Shown here one piece after another: positions 33,469-42,448 of a DNA stretch of 64,000 bases (its first letter is position 1; the number at the start of each line of letters is the position of its first letter). The stretch is from an uncultured Acidobacteriia bacterium (GTDB taxonomy: Bacteria; Acidobacteriota; Terriglobia; Bryobacterales; Bryobacteraceae), in the NCBI GenBank assembly GCA_903907865.1, contig CAIVPR010000088.1:83811-147810 (forward strand), read 5' to 3'. A program made the translations under genes and the position numbers. Below the pieces are notes generated by a model. It ran no database searches. It saw nothing but the letters and a program-made list of their open reading frames with translations, and was not told the origin of the DNA.

Positions 33469-34085
33469 CTATCTTATCTCAATTAGATAGGCATCCGCCA
33501 AGCTATCAATGGTGTGCCTGGCTGCTATTCGGTTATCCGCATCGACCGGGTAGAAGGATCGACCATCATTATCGCGCATCTTCGAGATGAACCGAAGCGC
33601 GCGCCCGCCAGCGAGGTGCAGAAACTCGCCCGATACCTTATCGTGGTACCCATCCTCCCTTGTAACCAACCCACTCGGCGCCAAGGGCCGATACGTCTTC
33701 CCCTCAACTAGCCAGAGCCCCTCCCCTGTCGGCCCCGTGAACAGCGTCACCGGCTGCAACGGAACCGAAACCGCAGCGGTGATCTCCCTGGAGTCAAACG
33801 CGCTCGAAAGTTATCCTTGGTGTACTCAACTTGGAAGCGGCCCGGCGGGAAATCGACGGCATACTTCCCGTCCGCGCTGGTGACAGCCCTGATCGCCGTG
33901 TCCCGGATCGTGACGGCGACGCCCGGCAGCGGATCGCCGAACCCATCCCGCACTTCCCCGATCAACTGCGCCTTGAGGAACTTGGGTTCCTCCCTTGCGG
34001 GTCACGGCATCGCATCAGAGGGCTTCTTCGAACAGCCCGCCAAGATAAGGGCGGCAGCGGCAAGACCCGTCGTTGATCACTTCAT
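33469..34085 (-). pseudogene. Lipoprotein with carboxypeptidase-regulatory-like domain, broken by two stops and a frameshift
   Basis: Read on the minus strand from ATG 34085: MK, stop, STTGLAAAALILAGCSKKPS (a lipoprotein signal with lipobox), MP, stop, PAREEPKFLKAQL. Then comes the carboxypeptidase-regulatory-like strand set IGEVRDGFGDPLPGVAVTI...YAVDFPPGRFQVEYTKDNF. The frame then shifts by one base and continues as DSREITAAVSVPLQPVTLFT and a C-terminal domain to 33469. Both stops are TGA and fit single transitions (from TGG and CGA). Three lesions in one otherwise coherent protein mark a pseudogene. Confidence 0.7.
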
Positions 34086-34268
34086 TGCTACGGCCGTTGT
34101 ACCCGTTGGCCCAGCCTTAACAAAATCTCGCCCCCAGCGCTTTGCCTGTTCGAAAATCATGGGCGAGGTAGCGCGGGATTGGTCGTACGCCGAGCCGGTC
34201 CGGTCGCCAGGCAGTCAGGCCGTCGCCTGTAATTGCACGGTGCCGGGATTTCAGTCTACAATGGAGCC

Positions 34269-34499
34269 ATGACAGTGCCACCTGAATTCCTTGCGGTCGC
34301 TTTGCAACTGGCACCGGAGCAACGGGCAGCCCTCGCTGCATCGCTGCTCGAGTCTCTGGACGGCCCTGCGGATGACGGGGTCGAGGCGGCATGGGCGTTG
34401 GAAATTGACCGTCGTGTTGCCGAACTGAATGCGGGGACTGTCCAAACGGTCGCGTGGTCGGATGTCCGGGCTCGGGCACTGCGGCACTTGAGTCGCTGA
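34269..34499 (+). CDS. Addiction-module antitoxin component
   Basis: A 76-residue acidic helical protein (PEFLAVALQLAPEQRAALAA, SLLESLDGPADDGVEAAW, EIDRRVAELNAG) of the putative addiction-module component family. It is followed three bases later by a RelE/ParE-type toxin gene. The ATG at 34269 gives the family start. The C-terminal AWSDVRARALRHL helix is the usual toxin-binding part. Confidence 0.85.
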   Translation: MTVPPEFLAVALQLAPEQRAALAASLLESLDGPADDGVEAAWALEIDRRVAELNAGTVQTVAWSDVRARALRHLSR

Positions 34500-34502
34500 G
34501 CC

Positions 34503-34790
34503 GTGCGCGTTGAATTCCATCCGGAGGCGGCGGAGGAGTTCGAAGCCGCACTGTATTGGTACTCCAACCGGAGCATCCGGGCTGCGCGACAGTTTGTTCA
34601 GAAAATCGACGACGCGGTGGCTTTGATCGAGCGCGAACCGAGGTTATGGCCGAAGGATGGAAATGTGCGGAGGATGGTCCTGTCGCAGTTCCCGTTCTCC
34701 TTGGTGTACCTCGAACGCCCGTCGTCCATTGAACTGGTCGCCATCGCTCATGCCAAGCGACGACCGGGCTACTGGCGGTACCGGGTCTGA
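34503..34790 (+). CDS. RelE/ParE-family toxin
   Basis: A 95-residue toxin with the ParE/RelE layout: VEFHPEAAEEFEAALYWYSN, ARQFVQKIDDAVALIEREP, then RRMVLSQFPFSLVYLE and LVAIAHAKRRPGYWRYR. Whether it attacks gyrase (ParE) or ribosome-bound mRNA (RelE) cannot be told from the sequence. It forms an operon with the antitoxin gene upstream. The start is GTG. Confidence 0.9.
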   Translation: MRVEFHPEAAEEFEAALYWYSNRSIRAARQFVQKIDDAVALIEREPRLWPKDGNVRRMVLSQFPFSLVYLERPSSIELVAIAHAKRRPGYWRYRV

Positions 34791-35021
34791 GCTGGTCCCC
34801 CCCCAAGCCCCCCTCCCAAAAAACCACCCCTTCCCCCCATCGTGATATGCTGATCGGCATGCAGGGCTTCGCGCCCCGCACGTTTAAATCGGGCCGATGC
34901 AAATCTTTACGAGACCAATTGTTGCACCGCAACGTCCCGATAACGGATGATGCCTAACAAGCGGCAGTTCACGCGAGCACGCGGGTCCGCCCAGGGCGGC
35001 TCATAAAACCGGTCGATACCA

Positions 35022-37280
35022 ATGTTCGAGCTGCTCTTCAAATATCCGCCCGCAATCTTCTCGAAGGGAAAGCTCGTCCTCCTTTCGCCGCAGCCCTTGT
35101 GGCTGCTTTTCGTCCTGCTCGCCGCCGCCGCCGGGGCGCTGTTGTGGAACATCCGCCGCAACAAGCTGGAGCTCTCCTCGCTCCGCACCTACGCCATCTG
35201 GGTCGCGCAGTCGCTGCTGCTGGCGCTGATCCTGTTCATGCTCTGGCGTCCGGCTATTTCCGTCGCGCGCCTCCGGCCCCAGCAGAACGTGGTCGCCGTG
35301 TTGGTTGACCACTCCCGCAGCATGGGCCTTGCCAACGACACGTCCAATTCCGACGGGAAAACGCGCCTGAAGGCAGCCGAGGAGCTCCTCAATGACACCC
35401 TGCTGCCCGGCATGGGTGCCAAATTCCAGATTCGCAGCTACCAATTTGGCCGCGACGCCTCGCGCGTCGAGATCCCCAAGGGCCTCAAGGCCGACGACGA
35501 CGCCACCCGCATCGGCGACAGCCTGAAGCATATCGCCGCCGAAGCAGGCACCATGCCGCTCGGGGCCATCGTACTTTTGACCGACGGCGGCGACAACTCG
35601 GGCGGCATCGACCGCGAGACTCTCGCGCAGTTGAAGCAGTTGAAGGTCCCGGTCCACACGGTGGGTTTCGGCCCGGAACGCTTTAATAAGGATGTGGAAG
35701 TCGAGGACGTCGCCATACCGGCCCGCGTGCTGCCGAATTCGCGCATCAACGCCCGCGTCTCCTTCCGCCAACACGGTTACGCCGACCAGAAGGCGCGCTT
35801 GGTGGTCCGCGAAAACAACCGCCCCATAGCTCAGCAGGATTTCACTCTCAAGGGAGACGTCGAACAGAGTCAGACCGTCGTCTTCAATTCCGGCGAGAAG
35901 GGCGCGCACAGTTTCCAGATCGGCATCGAACCGCTGGCCGGCGAGGAGAGCAAGGCCAACAACGCCGTCATCCGCGTCGTCAACGTCACCCAGAAGAAGA
36001 TGCGCATCCTCTACGTGGAGGGCGAGCCGCGCTGGGAGTACAAATTCATGCGCCGCGCGGTGGAGGACGAAACCAGCATCGAGCTCGTCTCCATGCTGCG
36101 CACCACTCAGAACAAGATCTATCGCCAGGGCATTTCGTCGCCGACCGAGCTGGAGGGCGGTTTCCCCTCGAAACCCGAGGAACTGTTCGCCTACGACGGC
36201 CTGATCATCGGCAGCGTCGAGGCCAACTACTTCTCCAACGTCCAGCAGCAGATGATCAAGGACTTCGCCGACCGTCGCGGTGGCGGCGTCATGTTCCTGG
36301 CGGGCCGGTTCGCGCTGAACGACGGGGGCTACCTCAACACCCCGATGGCCGAGATGATGCCGGTGCATCTACTCAATGACAAGACGTGGTCGCGTGATTT
36401 TTCCGATGTCGCGCTCACCGAACAGGGCCGCGAAAGTCCCATCGCGCGAATCGAAGAAGGCAAAGATTCGAGCGCGGCTCGGTGGAAAAAGATGCCGCAG
36501 ATCGCCAACTACGCCGGTGTGGGTTCTCCCAAGCCGGGCGCAGTGGTGCTGATGAATGTGTCGCCGGCGGGCCACAAGCCCTCGCCACTATTGACCATCC
36601 AGAACTACGGGCACGGGCGCACGGCGGTCTTCGCCACTGCCGGTACCTGGCGTTGGAAGATGCTGCAGGAGCATTCCGACAAAACGCACGCCACTTTCTG
36701 GCAGCAGTTGCTCCGCTGGCTAGTGAACGAGACGCCGGGCCAGGTGGCGGCGACGACCCCGAGGCAGGTCCTGTCGGACGAGACACGGGTTCCGCTGCGC
36801 GCCGTCGTCCGCGACAAGCAGTACAACGTGGTGCCGGGAGCGGTGGTCGAGGCAACGCTGACGCGTCCCGACGGTCAGTCGGCCGTGTTCGAGTTGAAGC
36901 CGGATCCTCTGGAGCCGGGGACGTACACGGGCGAGTACTCAGCGGATAAGGCGGGCAGCTACGTGGCGGAGATCGTGGCCCGTCAGGACAAGGCGGAGTT
37001 GGGTCGCGACACCGTGACCTTCCTGCGCGAGGACGGCGTGGCGGAGAACTTCAACGCGTCGCAGAATAAGGATTTGCTGGAGAAGCTCTCGGCAGACACC
37101 GGCGGGACGTATTTTACGCCTTCGAAGGCCAAGAGCCTGTCAGAGGAAGTGGCTGTTTCCGAGGCCGGGATCACCGCGCATGACAATTTGGATATCTGGG
37201 ACATGCCGATCCTGTTCCTGTTGGTGGTGCTGATCCGTGGCGGCGAGTGGTTGCTGCGCCGGAAATGGGGGGTGGTGTAG
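35022..37280 (+). CDS. VWA-domain membrane protein with glutamine-amidotransferase-like fold
   Basis: A 752-residue membrane protein. Two N-terminal helices (PQPLWLLFVLLAAAAGALLW; AIWVAQSLLLALILFMLW) precede a VWA domain with a MIDAS DxSxS (VLVDHSRSMG) and VLLTDGGDNSGG. The middle part (MRILYVEGEPRWEYKFM, DGLIIGSVEANYFSNVQQQ, RRGGGVMFLAGRFALNDGG) has the class I glutamine-amidotransferase-like fold, without an obvious catalytic triad. A last helix (PILFLLVVLIRGGEWLLRR) anchors the C terminus. It is the first gene of the MoxR/DUF58/Bat-like block and is followed two bases later by the caspase-like gene. Confidence 0.85.
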   Translation: MFELLFKYPPAIFSKGKLVLLSPQPLWLLFVLLAAAAGALLWNIRRNKLELSSLRTYAIWVAQSLLLALILFMLWRPAISVARLRPQQNVVAVLVDHSRSMGLANDTSNSDGKTRLKAAEELLNDTLLPGMGAKFQIRSYQFGRDASRVEIPKGLKADDDATRIGDSLKHIAAEAGTMPLGAIVLLTDGGDNSGGIDRETLAQLKQLKVPVHTVGFGPERFNKDVEVEDVAIPARVLPNSRINARVSFRQHGYADQKARLVVRENNRPIAQQDFTLKGDVEQSQTVVFNSGEKGAHSFQIGIEPLAGEESKANNAVIRVVNVTQKKMRILYVEGEPRWEYKFMRRAVEDETSIELVSMLRTTQNKIYRQGISSPTELEGGFPSKPEELFAYDGLIIGSVEANYFSNVQQQMIKDFADRRGGGVMFLAGRFALNDGGYLNTPMAEMMPVHLLNDKTWSRDFSDVALTEQGRESPIARIEEGKDSSAARWKKMPQIANYAGVGSPKPGAVVLMNVSPAGHKPSPLLTIQNYGHGRTAVFATAGTWRWKMLQEHSDKTHATFWQQLLRWLVNETPGQVAATTPRQVLSDETRVPLRAVVRDKQYNVVPGAVVEATLTRPDGQSAVFELKPDPLEPGTYTGEYSADKAGSYVAEIVARQDKAELGRDTVTFLREDGVAENFNASQNKDLLEKLSADTGGTYFTPSKAKSLSEEVAVSEAGITAHDNLDIWDMPILFLLVVLIRGGEWLLRRKWGVV

Positions 37281-37282
37281 TG

Positions 37283-38221
37283 ATGCGGTCAGTCCAGTTC
37301 GTTTGTCGCGGCCTGAAAGGCCGCAGCAGCCAAGAATGGCTGCCCTACAAGGCCCTTCTTGCGCTGTTCCTCCTAGCCACCCAGGCCCAGGCCGCCACCT
37401 ACTTCTTAACTGTGGCCGGACTCGGCGGCGAGCCCGATTACGAAACCCGCTTCAACCTCCTCGCCACCGACGCCGACAAGCTCCTCCGCTCCGGCGGAGG
37501 CGACCGAGTCGTCGAAACCCTAAAGGGCCCAGACGCCACCAAGGCCAAGCTCACTGCGGCATTGACCAAAATCGCCGGAACCGCCAAAATCCCCGACGTC
37601 TTCATCCTCATGATGATCGGCCATGGAACTTTCGACGGCACCGAATACAAGTTCAACTTGCCCGGTCCCGACATCACAGGCACCGAACTCGCCGCCCTGC
37701 TGAACAAGATCCCGGCGGGCCGTCAACTGGTCGTCGACATGACCAGCGCCTCCGGCGGCGTCACCCCCGCGCTAAAGCACGACGGGCGCACCGTCATCAC
37801 CGCCACAAAGTCCGGCTCCGAGAAGAACGCCACCATCTTCGCCCGCTACTGGGTGGAAGCCCTGCGCGACCCCTCGGCCGACACTGACAAGAACGAGACC
37901 GTCACCGCCCTTGAGGCCTACAAGTACGCCTCCACCAAGACCGCCGCCTTTTTCACCGAGCAGAAGCGCCTCGCCACGGAGCATTCGGTGCTCGAAGACC
38001 AGCCGCGCGCCGCCGCATTCCCGCTCATCCGTTACGGTGCCGCCGCCGCCAAGGTTACCGACCCCGCCAAACAGGCCCTCGTCGCGAAAAAGGAAGACAT
38101 CGAAAACCGCATCGACGCGCTCAAATACCAAAAGGACCTCATGGCCCCAGAGGACTACAAGCGCCAGATCTCCGCCCTGCTCCTGGAACTGGCCCGCACC
38201 CAGGAGGCGCTCGAAAAGTGA
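37283..38221 (+). CDS. Secreted caspase-fold-like protein, apparent pseudoenzyme
   Basis: A 312-residue exported protein. The signal peptide (ALLALFLLATQAQA) is preceded by about 15 residues encoded by REP copy G. The body resembles the caspase/legumain fold: an ATYFLTVAGLGGEPDYETRF start, a histidine motif FILMMIGHGTFDGTEYKFN, and the strand RQLVVDMTSASGG where a catalytic Cys is expected. That Cys is absent (TSASGG), so peptidase activity is doubtful. A helical tail (KEDIENRIDALKYQKDLMAP) closes the protein. The ATG at 37283 overlaps the end of the VWA gene region; the stop overlaps the next GTG by four bases. Confidence 0.7.
   Translation: MRSVQFVCRGLKGRSSQEWLPYKALLALFLLATQAQAATYFLTVAGLGGEPDYETRFNLLATDADKLLRSGGGDRVVETLKGPDATKAKLTAALTKIAGTAKIPDVFILMMIGHGTFDGTEYKFNLPGPDITGTELAALLNKIPAGRQLVVDMTSASGGVTPALKHDGRTVITATKSGSEKNATIFARYWVEALRDPSADTDKNETVTALEAYKYASTKTAAFFTEQKRLATEHSVLEDQPRAAAFPLIRYGAAAAKVTDPAKQALVAKKEDIENRIDALKYQKDLMAPEDYKRQISALLLELARTQEALEK
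37308..37352 (+). repeat. Two-hairpin REP element, copy G, inside coding sequence
   Basis: Stem 1 GCGGCCT-gaa-AGGCCGC and stem 2 GCAGCCA-agaa-TGGCTGC, both perfect 7-bp stems, then tail CCTACAAGG. It encodes roughly residues 9-23 of the caspase-like protein, just before its signal-peptide core. Confidence 0.75.
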
Positions 38222-40377
38222 CGCGTCTCGGGCTTGGATTGCTGGTCGGATTGTCGCTCGTCGCGCAGCAACCCGCCGCGCCGAAGAAAGCTGTGCCCAG
38301 TAACGACCCGCGCCTCGCCGCCGGACTCGCCACCGCCGAAGCCCTCTGGAAATCCGGCGACTTCGAAGGTGCCAGCAAGGCCTTCGGTGCCATCGTCGTG
38401 GCCGACCCCGCCAACGCCAACTACCGAGTCCGCTGGGGACAGCTCTTCTTCGAACGATTCAATCCCGGCGAGGCCACCAAGCTCTACCTCGAAGCGCTGG
38501 CAATTGACGACAAGAACCCCCAAGCCTGGCTTGGCCTCGCCGAAGTTCAAGCGGAGGAGTTCAACAGCAAGGCCTCCGAGGCCGCCGACAAGGCGCTCGC
38601 CCTCGACCCCAAGCTCTACAAGGCCCACGAAATCAAGGCCCGCATGGCGCTTGAAGACGACGACCACAAGACCGCCGCCGCCGAATGCGACGAGGCCCTC
38701 AAGATTGAGCCCAACGCCGTCCAAGCCATCGCCATCCACGCGTCCGTGGACCTGCTGGCCGATAAACCTTCCACTTGGACAGCGAAAATCGCCAACCGCG
38801 CCGAAGGCTTCGACACAATCGCGCACTTCTTCGTCCTCAACCGCCGCTATGAGGACGGCATCGACTACTACCGCAAGGCGATCGCCGCCGACCCCAAACT
38901 CTGGCGCGCCCACGCCCAACTCGGCGTCAACCTGATGCGTCTCGGTCTCGCCGGGGAAGCCCGCACCGAGCTGGAACTCTGCTACGAGAACCACTATCGG
39001 GATGCCGCCACCGTCAACACCCTCCGGTTGATGGACACCTACGTCGACTACAAGACTTACGAATCCCCAGGCATTGTCCTCAAGCTCCACAAGAAGGAGG
39101 ACGAGGCCCTTCGCCCGTATTTCGAGGCCGAAATCCGCCGCGCCATGGCCGTTTTCGAGAAGAAGTACCAGCACAAGCTCCCGCAGCCTGTGCAGGTCGA
39201 GGTCTACCCCAACCACGAGGATTTCGCCGTCCGCACCATGGGCATGCCCGGTTTGGGCGCGCTTGGCGTGACGTTCCACGGCATCAGCGGCAACGCCATC
39301 GCCATGGACAGCCCCTCGGGACGCCCGCCCGGCCAATTCCACTGGGCCAGCACCCTCTGGCACGAGCTCAGCCACATGTACATCCTGTCGTTGACCAACG
39401 ACCGGGTGGTGCGCTGGTTCACCGAAGGTCTCGCCGTCCACGAAGAGACCGCAACCATCCCCGACTGGGGCGACCGCATCACCCCCGATATCATCATCGC
39501 CATCCGCGACAAGAAGCTGCTGCCCGTGGCCGAAATCGACCGCGGCTTCATCCACCCCAAGTTCCCCGAGCAGGTGATCGTCTCCTACTTCGAGGCGGGT
39601 AAGATGTGCGACTACATCGCCAAGCGCTGGGGCGAAGGCAAGCTCCTCGACATCGCCCGCGAATTCGCCAAGAATCGGCCCACGGTGGACGTGATCCGCG
39701 ACCAGCTCAAGATCGAGCCCGAGGCCTTCGACAAGGACTTCCTCGCCGACCTCGAAAAGGAAACCGAGGTCACCGTCAAGAACTTCAAGGAATGGACGAC
39801 CGGTCTCGGCGAAGTCAACAAGCTGGCCCGCGCCACCCCGCCCGACAACGACGCCATCGTCACCAAGGGCCGCGCACTCGAATTCTTCTACCCCGACTAT
39901 GTCGAGGCGGGCAACGCCTACGTCCTCGTCGCGAAGGCGCTCCTCGCCAAGGGCGACAAGCCTGGGGCGATGGCCGAATACGCCAAGTACTCGAAGAACA
40001 GCGGGCGCGACGCCGACACCATCAAGGCCTACGCCGACCTTCTGAAGGAATCCGGCAACTCCACGCAGGCCGAAAAGGAATTGGAACGGCTCAACGCCAT
40101 CAATCCATTGGACCGCAATTTGCATGAACGCCTGGGTGCGCTGTACCTCGCAACCAACCAGGCACCGTTGGCAGCAAGGGAGTTCGGGGCTGTTGTCGCC
40201 CTGAATCCGATCGACGTGGCAGGCAGCCACTACAATCTAGCAATGGCCTTCAAGGCACAGGGCCTCATCGACAAGGCCAGAGAGGAAACCCTCACCGCGC
40301 TCGAGGCGGCCCCGGACTTCCGGCCCGCGCAGAAGCTTCTTCTGCAACTCGAGAGCGCTGCGGAACCGAAAAAATAA
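38218..40377 (+). CDS. Exported TPR protein with gluzincin-type (HExxH) domain
   Basis: A 719-residue protein. A short signal peptide (TRLGLGLLVGLSLVAQ) precedes N-terminal TPRs (residues about 30-260). A metallopeptidase-like core follows with HELSH in STLWHELSHMYIL and a downstream WFTEGLAVHEE glutamate, the gluzincin zinc triad. More TPRs follow near the C terminus (LHERLGALYLATNQAPLAAR). The GTG at 38218 overlaps the caspase-like stop. Within the MoxR/DUF58 block it may process or scaffold exported substrates. The protease role is inferred from the zinc motif. Confidence 0.85.
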   Translation: MTRLGLGLLVGLSLVAQQPAAPKKAVPSNDPRLAAGLATAEALWKSGDFEGASKAFGAIVVADPANANYRVRWGQLFFERFNPGEATKLYLEALAIDDKNPQAWLGLAEVQAEEFNSKASEAADKALALDPKLYKAHEIKARMALEDDDHKTAAAECDEALKIEPNAVQAIAIHASVDLLADKPSTWTAKIANRAEGFDTIAHFFVLNRRYEDGIDYYRKAIAADPKLWRAHAQLGVNLMRLGLAGEARTELELCYENHYRDAATVNTLRLMDTYVDYKTYESPGIVLKLHKKEDEALRPYFEAEIRRAMAVFEKKYQHKLPQPVQVEVYPNHEDFAVRTMGMPGLGALGVTFHGISGNAIAMDSPSGRPPGQFHWASTLWHELSHMYILSLTNDRVVRWFTEGLAVHEETATIPDWGDRITPDIIIAIRDKKLLPVAEIDRGFIHPKFPEQVIVSYFEAGKMCDYIAKRWGEGKLLDIAREFAKNRPTVDVIRDQLKIEPEAFDKDFLADLEKETEVTVKNFKEWTTGLGEVNKLARATPPDNDAIVTKGRALEFFYPDYVEAGNAYVLVAKALLAKGDKPGAMAEYAKYSKNSGRDADTIKAYADLLKESGNSTQAEKELERLNAINPLDRNLHERLGALYLATNQAPLAAREFGAVVALNPIDVAGSHYNLAMAFKAQGLIDKAREETLTALEAAPDFRPAQKLLLQLESAAEPKK

Positions 40378-40379
40378 CC

Positions 40380-41402
40380 ATGCCCGAAATCGTGAACCCA
40401 CAAGTCACCGACGACCTCCGGTCCCGGATTGCACGCTTCAAGGAAGTTGACGCCGAGATCGTCCGGCAGGTCCACCGGGTGATCGTTGGCCAGGAGGAAG
40501 TGATCGAACAGGTGCGCATCGGCCTGTACGTGGGCGGGCACTGCCTGATCACGGGCTTGCCGGGTACCGCCAAAACCCTGCTGGTCCGCACCATGGCCGA
40601 CGTCCTGGGGCTGCTGTTCAAGCGCATCCAGTTCACGCCCGACCTGATGCCGACCGACATCACCGGCACCGACATCATCGAAGAGGATCCGATCACGCGG
40701 CAACGCACGTGGACCTTCGTCCAAGGGCCGATCTTCGCCAACGTCCTCCTCGCCGACGAAATCAACCGTACGCCGCCCAAGACCCAGGCTGCGCTGCTCG
40801 AATCCATGCAGGAACGCTCCTGCACCGTGCGCGGACGCCGCTACGACCTGCCCGCGCCGTTCTTCGTGCTCGCCACCCAGAACCCGATCGAACTCGAAGG
40901 CACCTACCCGCTGCCGGAAGCCCAGCTCGACCGCTTCCTGTTCAACATCATGCTGGACTACCTGACGGCCGACCAGGAACTGGCCGTCGTCGACCTGACG
41001 ACCACCACCAAGGTCGCCAAGGCCGATCCTATCACAACCGCCGAGGAAATGCTCGGGTTCCAGCAACTGGTCCGCATGACGCCGATCGGCGACACGGTGG
41101 CCCGCTACGCCATCGAACTGGTGCGTGCGACGCGCTTCAAGGACCCGTCGGCACCGGACATCGTTAAGAAGTACGTGAACTACGGCGGATCGGTGCGCGC
41201 GGCGCAGTTCCTTGTACTAGCGGCCAAAGCGCGGGCTCTGATGAAGGGCCGCGTGCACGTGAGCTTCGACGACATCCGGGAACTGTACATCCCGATCCTG
41301 CGCCACAGGATCCTGCTGAACTTCCACGCGGAGTCCGACAAGCTGACACCGGACGACGTGCTCCGGCAGGTGCTGCAACAAAAGCCGGCACCGCGCGACT
41401 AA
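40380..41402 (+). CDS. MoxR-family AAA+ ATPase
   Basis: A 340-residue AAA+ ATPase, chaperone-like partner of VWA proteins. Walker A GLPGTAKT, Walker B VLLADEINRTPPKTQAALLE, sensor 1 FFVLATQNPIELEGTYPLPE, and a sensor 2 arginine region near SVRAAQFLVLAAKARA. The family typically remodels or activates proteins together with a DUF58 and a VWA partner, both encoded here. It starts three bases after the gluzincin gene and lies 38 bases before the DUF58 gene. Confidence 0.95.
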   Translation: MPEIVNPQVTDDLRSRIARFKEVDAEIVRQVHRVIVGQEEVIEQVRIGLYVGGHCLITGLPGTAKTLLVRTMADVLGLLFKRIQFTPDLMPTDITGTDIIEEDPITRQRTWTFVQGPIFANVLLADEINRTPPKTQAALLESMQERSCTVRGRRYDLPAPFFVLATQNPIELEGTYPLPEAQLDRFLFNIMLDYLTADQELAVVDLTTTTKVAKADPITTAEEMLGFQQLVRMTPIGDTVARYAIELVRATRFKDPSAPDIVKKYVNYGGSVRAAQFLVLAAKARALMKGRVHVSFDDIRELYIPILRHRILLNFHAESDKLTPDDVLRQVLQQKPAPRD

Positions 41403-41440
41403 TCGCGCGGTCCTTCAAACAAAACAAAGCCAGGGCCATC

Positions 41441-42337
41441 ATGCTGCAGCGTTTTCTAGACCCGCAGGTGCTCGCGTCCATTTCCTCGCTCGATCTCGTG
41501 GCGAGGACGGTGGTCGACGGTTTCGTTGCGGGTCTGCACCGTTCGCCGACGTTCGGATTCAGCCAGGAGTTCGCCGAGTACCAGCAGTATGTGGAAGGCG
41601 ACGACCTCCGGCACGTGGATTGGAACGTCTATGCGCGGACCGAGAAGATCTACCTGAAGCGCTTCAAGGGCGAGACCAACTCGCAGTTGTTGATGCTGAT
41701 CGACACGAGCGCATCGATGACGTACACGTCGACGAAGGTCACCAAGATCGACTATTCGCGGTTCATCGCGGCGTCGCTGGCGCACTTGGCCTCGATCCAG
41801 CGCGACGCGACCGGGATCATCATCTTCGACAACGATGTGAACAACTACATCCCGCCGTCGACCCGGCAGGGGCAGTTGATGCGGCTGCTGCACGCGATCG
41901 AGCATGCCGAGGGCGGCGCGGACGGCACACGGACGGACTTCGTGAAGCCGTTCCTGCACTTCCAGGAGTTTTTGAAGCGGCGCGGGATCGTGGTGGTGAT
42001 GTCGGATTTCCTCGGGGACCCGGAGTCGATTGTGAAGGCGATCGAGCCTCTGCGGTACCGCGGGAACGAGGTCGTGATGTTCCACCTGCTGGACCCGAAC
42101 GAGATCGCCCCGAAGTTCAAGGATCCGGTGTTGTTGGTGGACATGGAGGACCAGACGGCGATGGAGATCTCGCCGGAGTACGCGCGGAACGAGTATCGGG
42201 ACAAGATGGCGAAACACCGGGCGGCGTTGTCGGACAAGGCTGCGTCGGCGGGGCTGGATTATGTGTTCATGGATACGTCGAAGCCTGTGGACGAGGCGCT
42301 GAGAACCTACCTCTCAATCCGCCAGAGGAGACGCTAG
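41441..42337 (+). CDS. DUF58 (VWA-like) protein
   Basis: A 298-residue soluble protein. The DUF58 signature EYQQYVEGDDLRHVDWNVYA is followed by a VWA-type MIDAS (MLIDTSASMTY) and IVVVMSDFLGDPESIVK. DUF58 proteins are the standard partners of MoxR ATPases, whose gene lies directly upstream. It would normally be followed by the BatA-like gene; here a RAYT with REP elements separates them by about 760 bases. Confidence 0.93.
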   Translation: MLQRFLDPQVLASISSLDLVARTVVDGFVAGLHRSPTFGFSQEFAEYQQYVEGDDLRHVDWNVYARTEKIYLKRFKGETNSQLLMLIDTSASMTYTSTKVTKIDYSRFIAASLAHLASIQRDATGIIIFDNDVNNYIPPSTRQGQLMRLLHAIEHAEGGADGTRTDFVKPFLHFQEFLKRRGIVVVMSDFLGDPESIVKAIEPLRYRGNEVVMFHLLDPNEIAPKFKDPVLLVDMEDQTAMEISPEYARNEYRDKMAKHRAALSDKAASAGLDYVFMDTSKPVDEALRTYLSIRQRRR

Positions 42338-42400
42338 GATGCGGGCCTGTTCCTCCCTCTCTTCCCAAGCCACTGCCATCTTGCCTGATGTTGTCGGGCG

Positions 42401-42448
42401 TGGGGCGGGCAATATTGCCCGCGGCGGCCTTTCAGGCAGCCGTAAGCG
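42401..42448 (-). repeat. Two-hairpin REP element, copy E (left of RAYT)
   Basis: The reverse complement of this stretch matches copy F (43031-43078) at 47 of 48 bases. Stem 2 is GCGGGCA-atat-TGCCCGC. Copies E and F are inverted relative to each other and bracket the transposase gene. The last 17 bases of the transposase frame lie inside this element. Confidence 0.88.

Noticed and set aside
34795..34845. Poly-C/A-rich stretch after the RelE-type toxin gene
   Set aside because: Composition is odd, but no structure or gene could be supported.
38155..40230. Long minus-strand frame opposite the TPR-gluzincin gene
   Set aside because: Product is Val/Gly/Asp biased with no motifs, while the plus frame has HExxH and TPRs; codon bias supports the plus strand.
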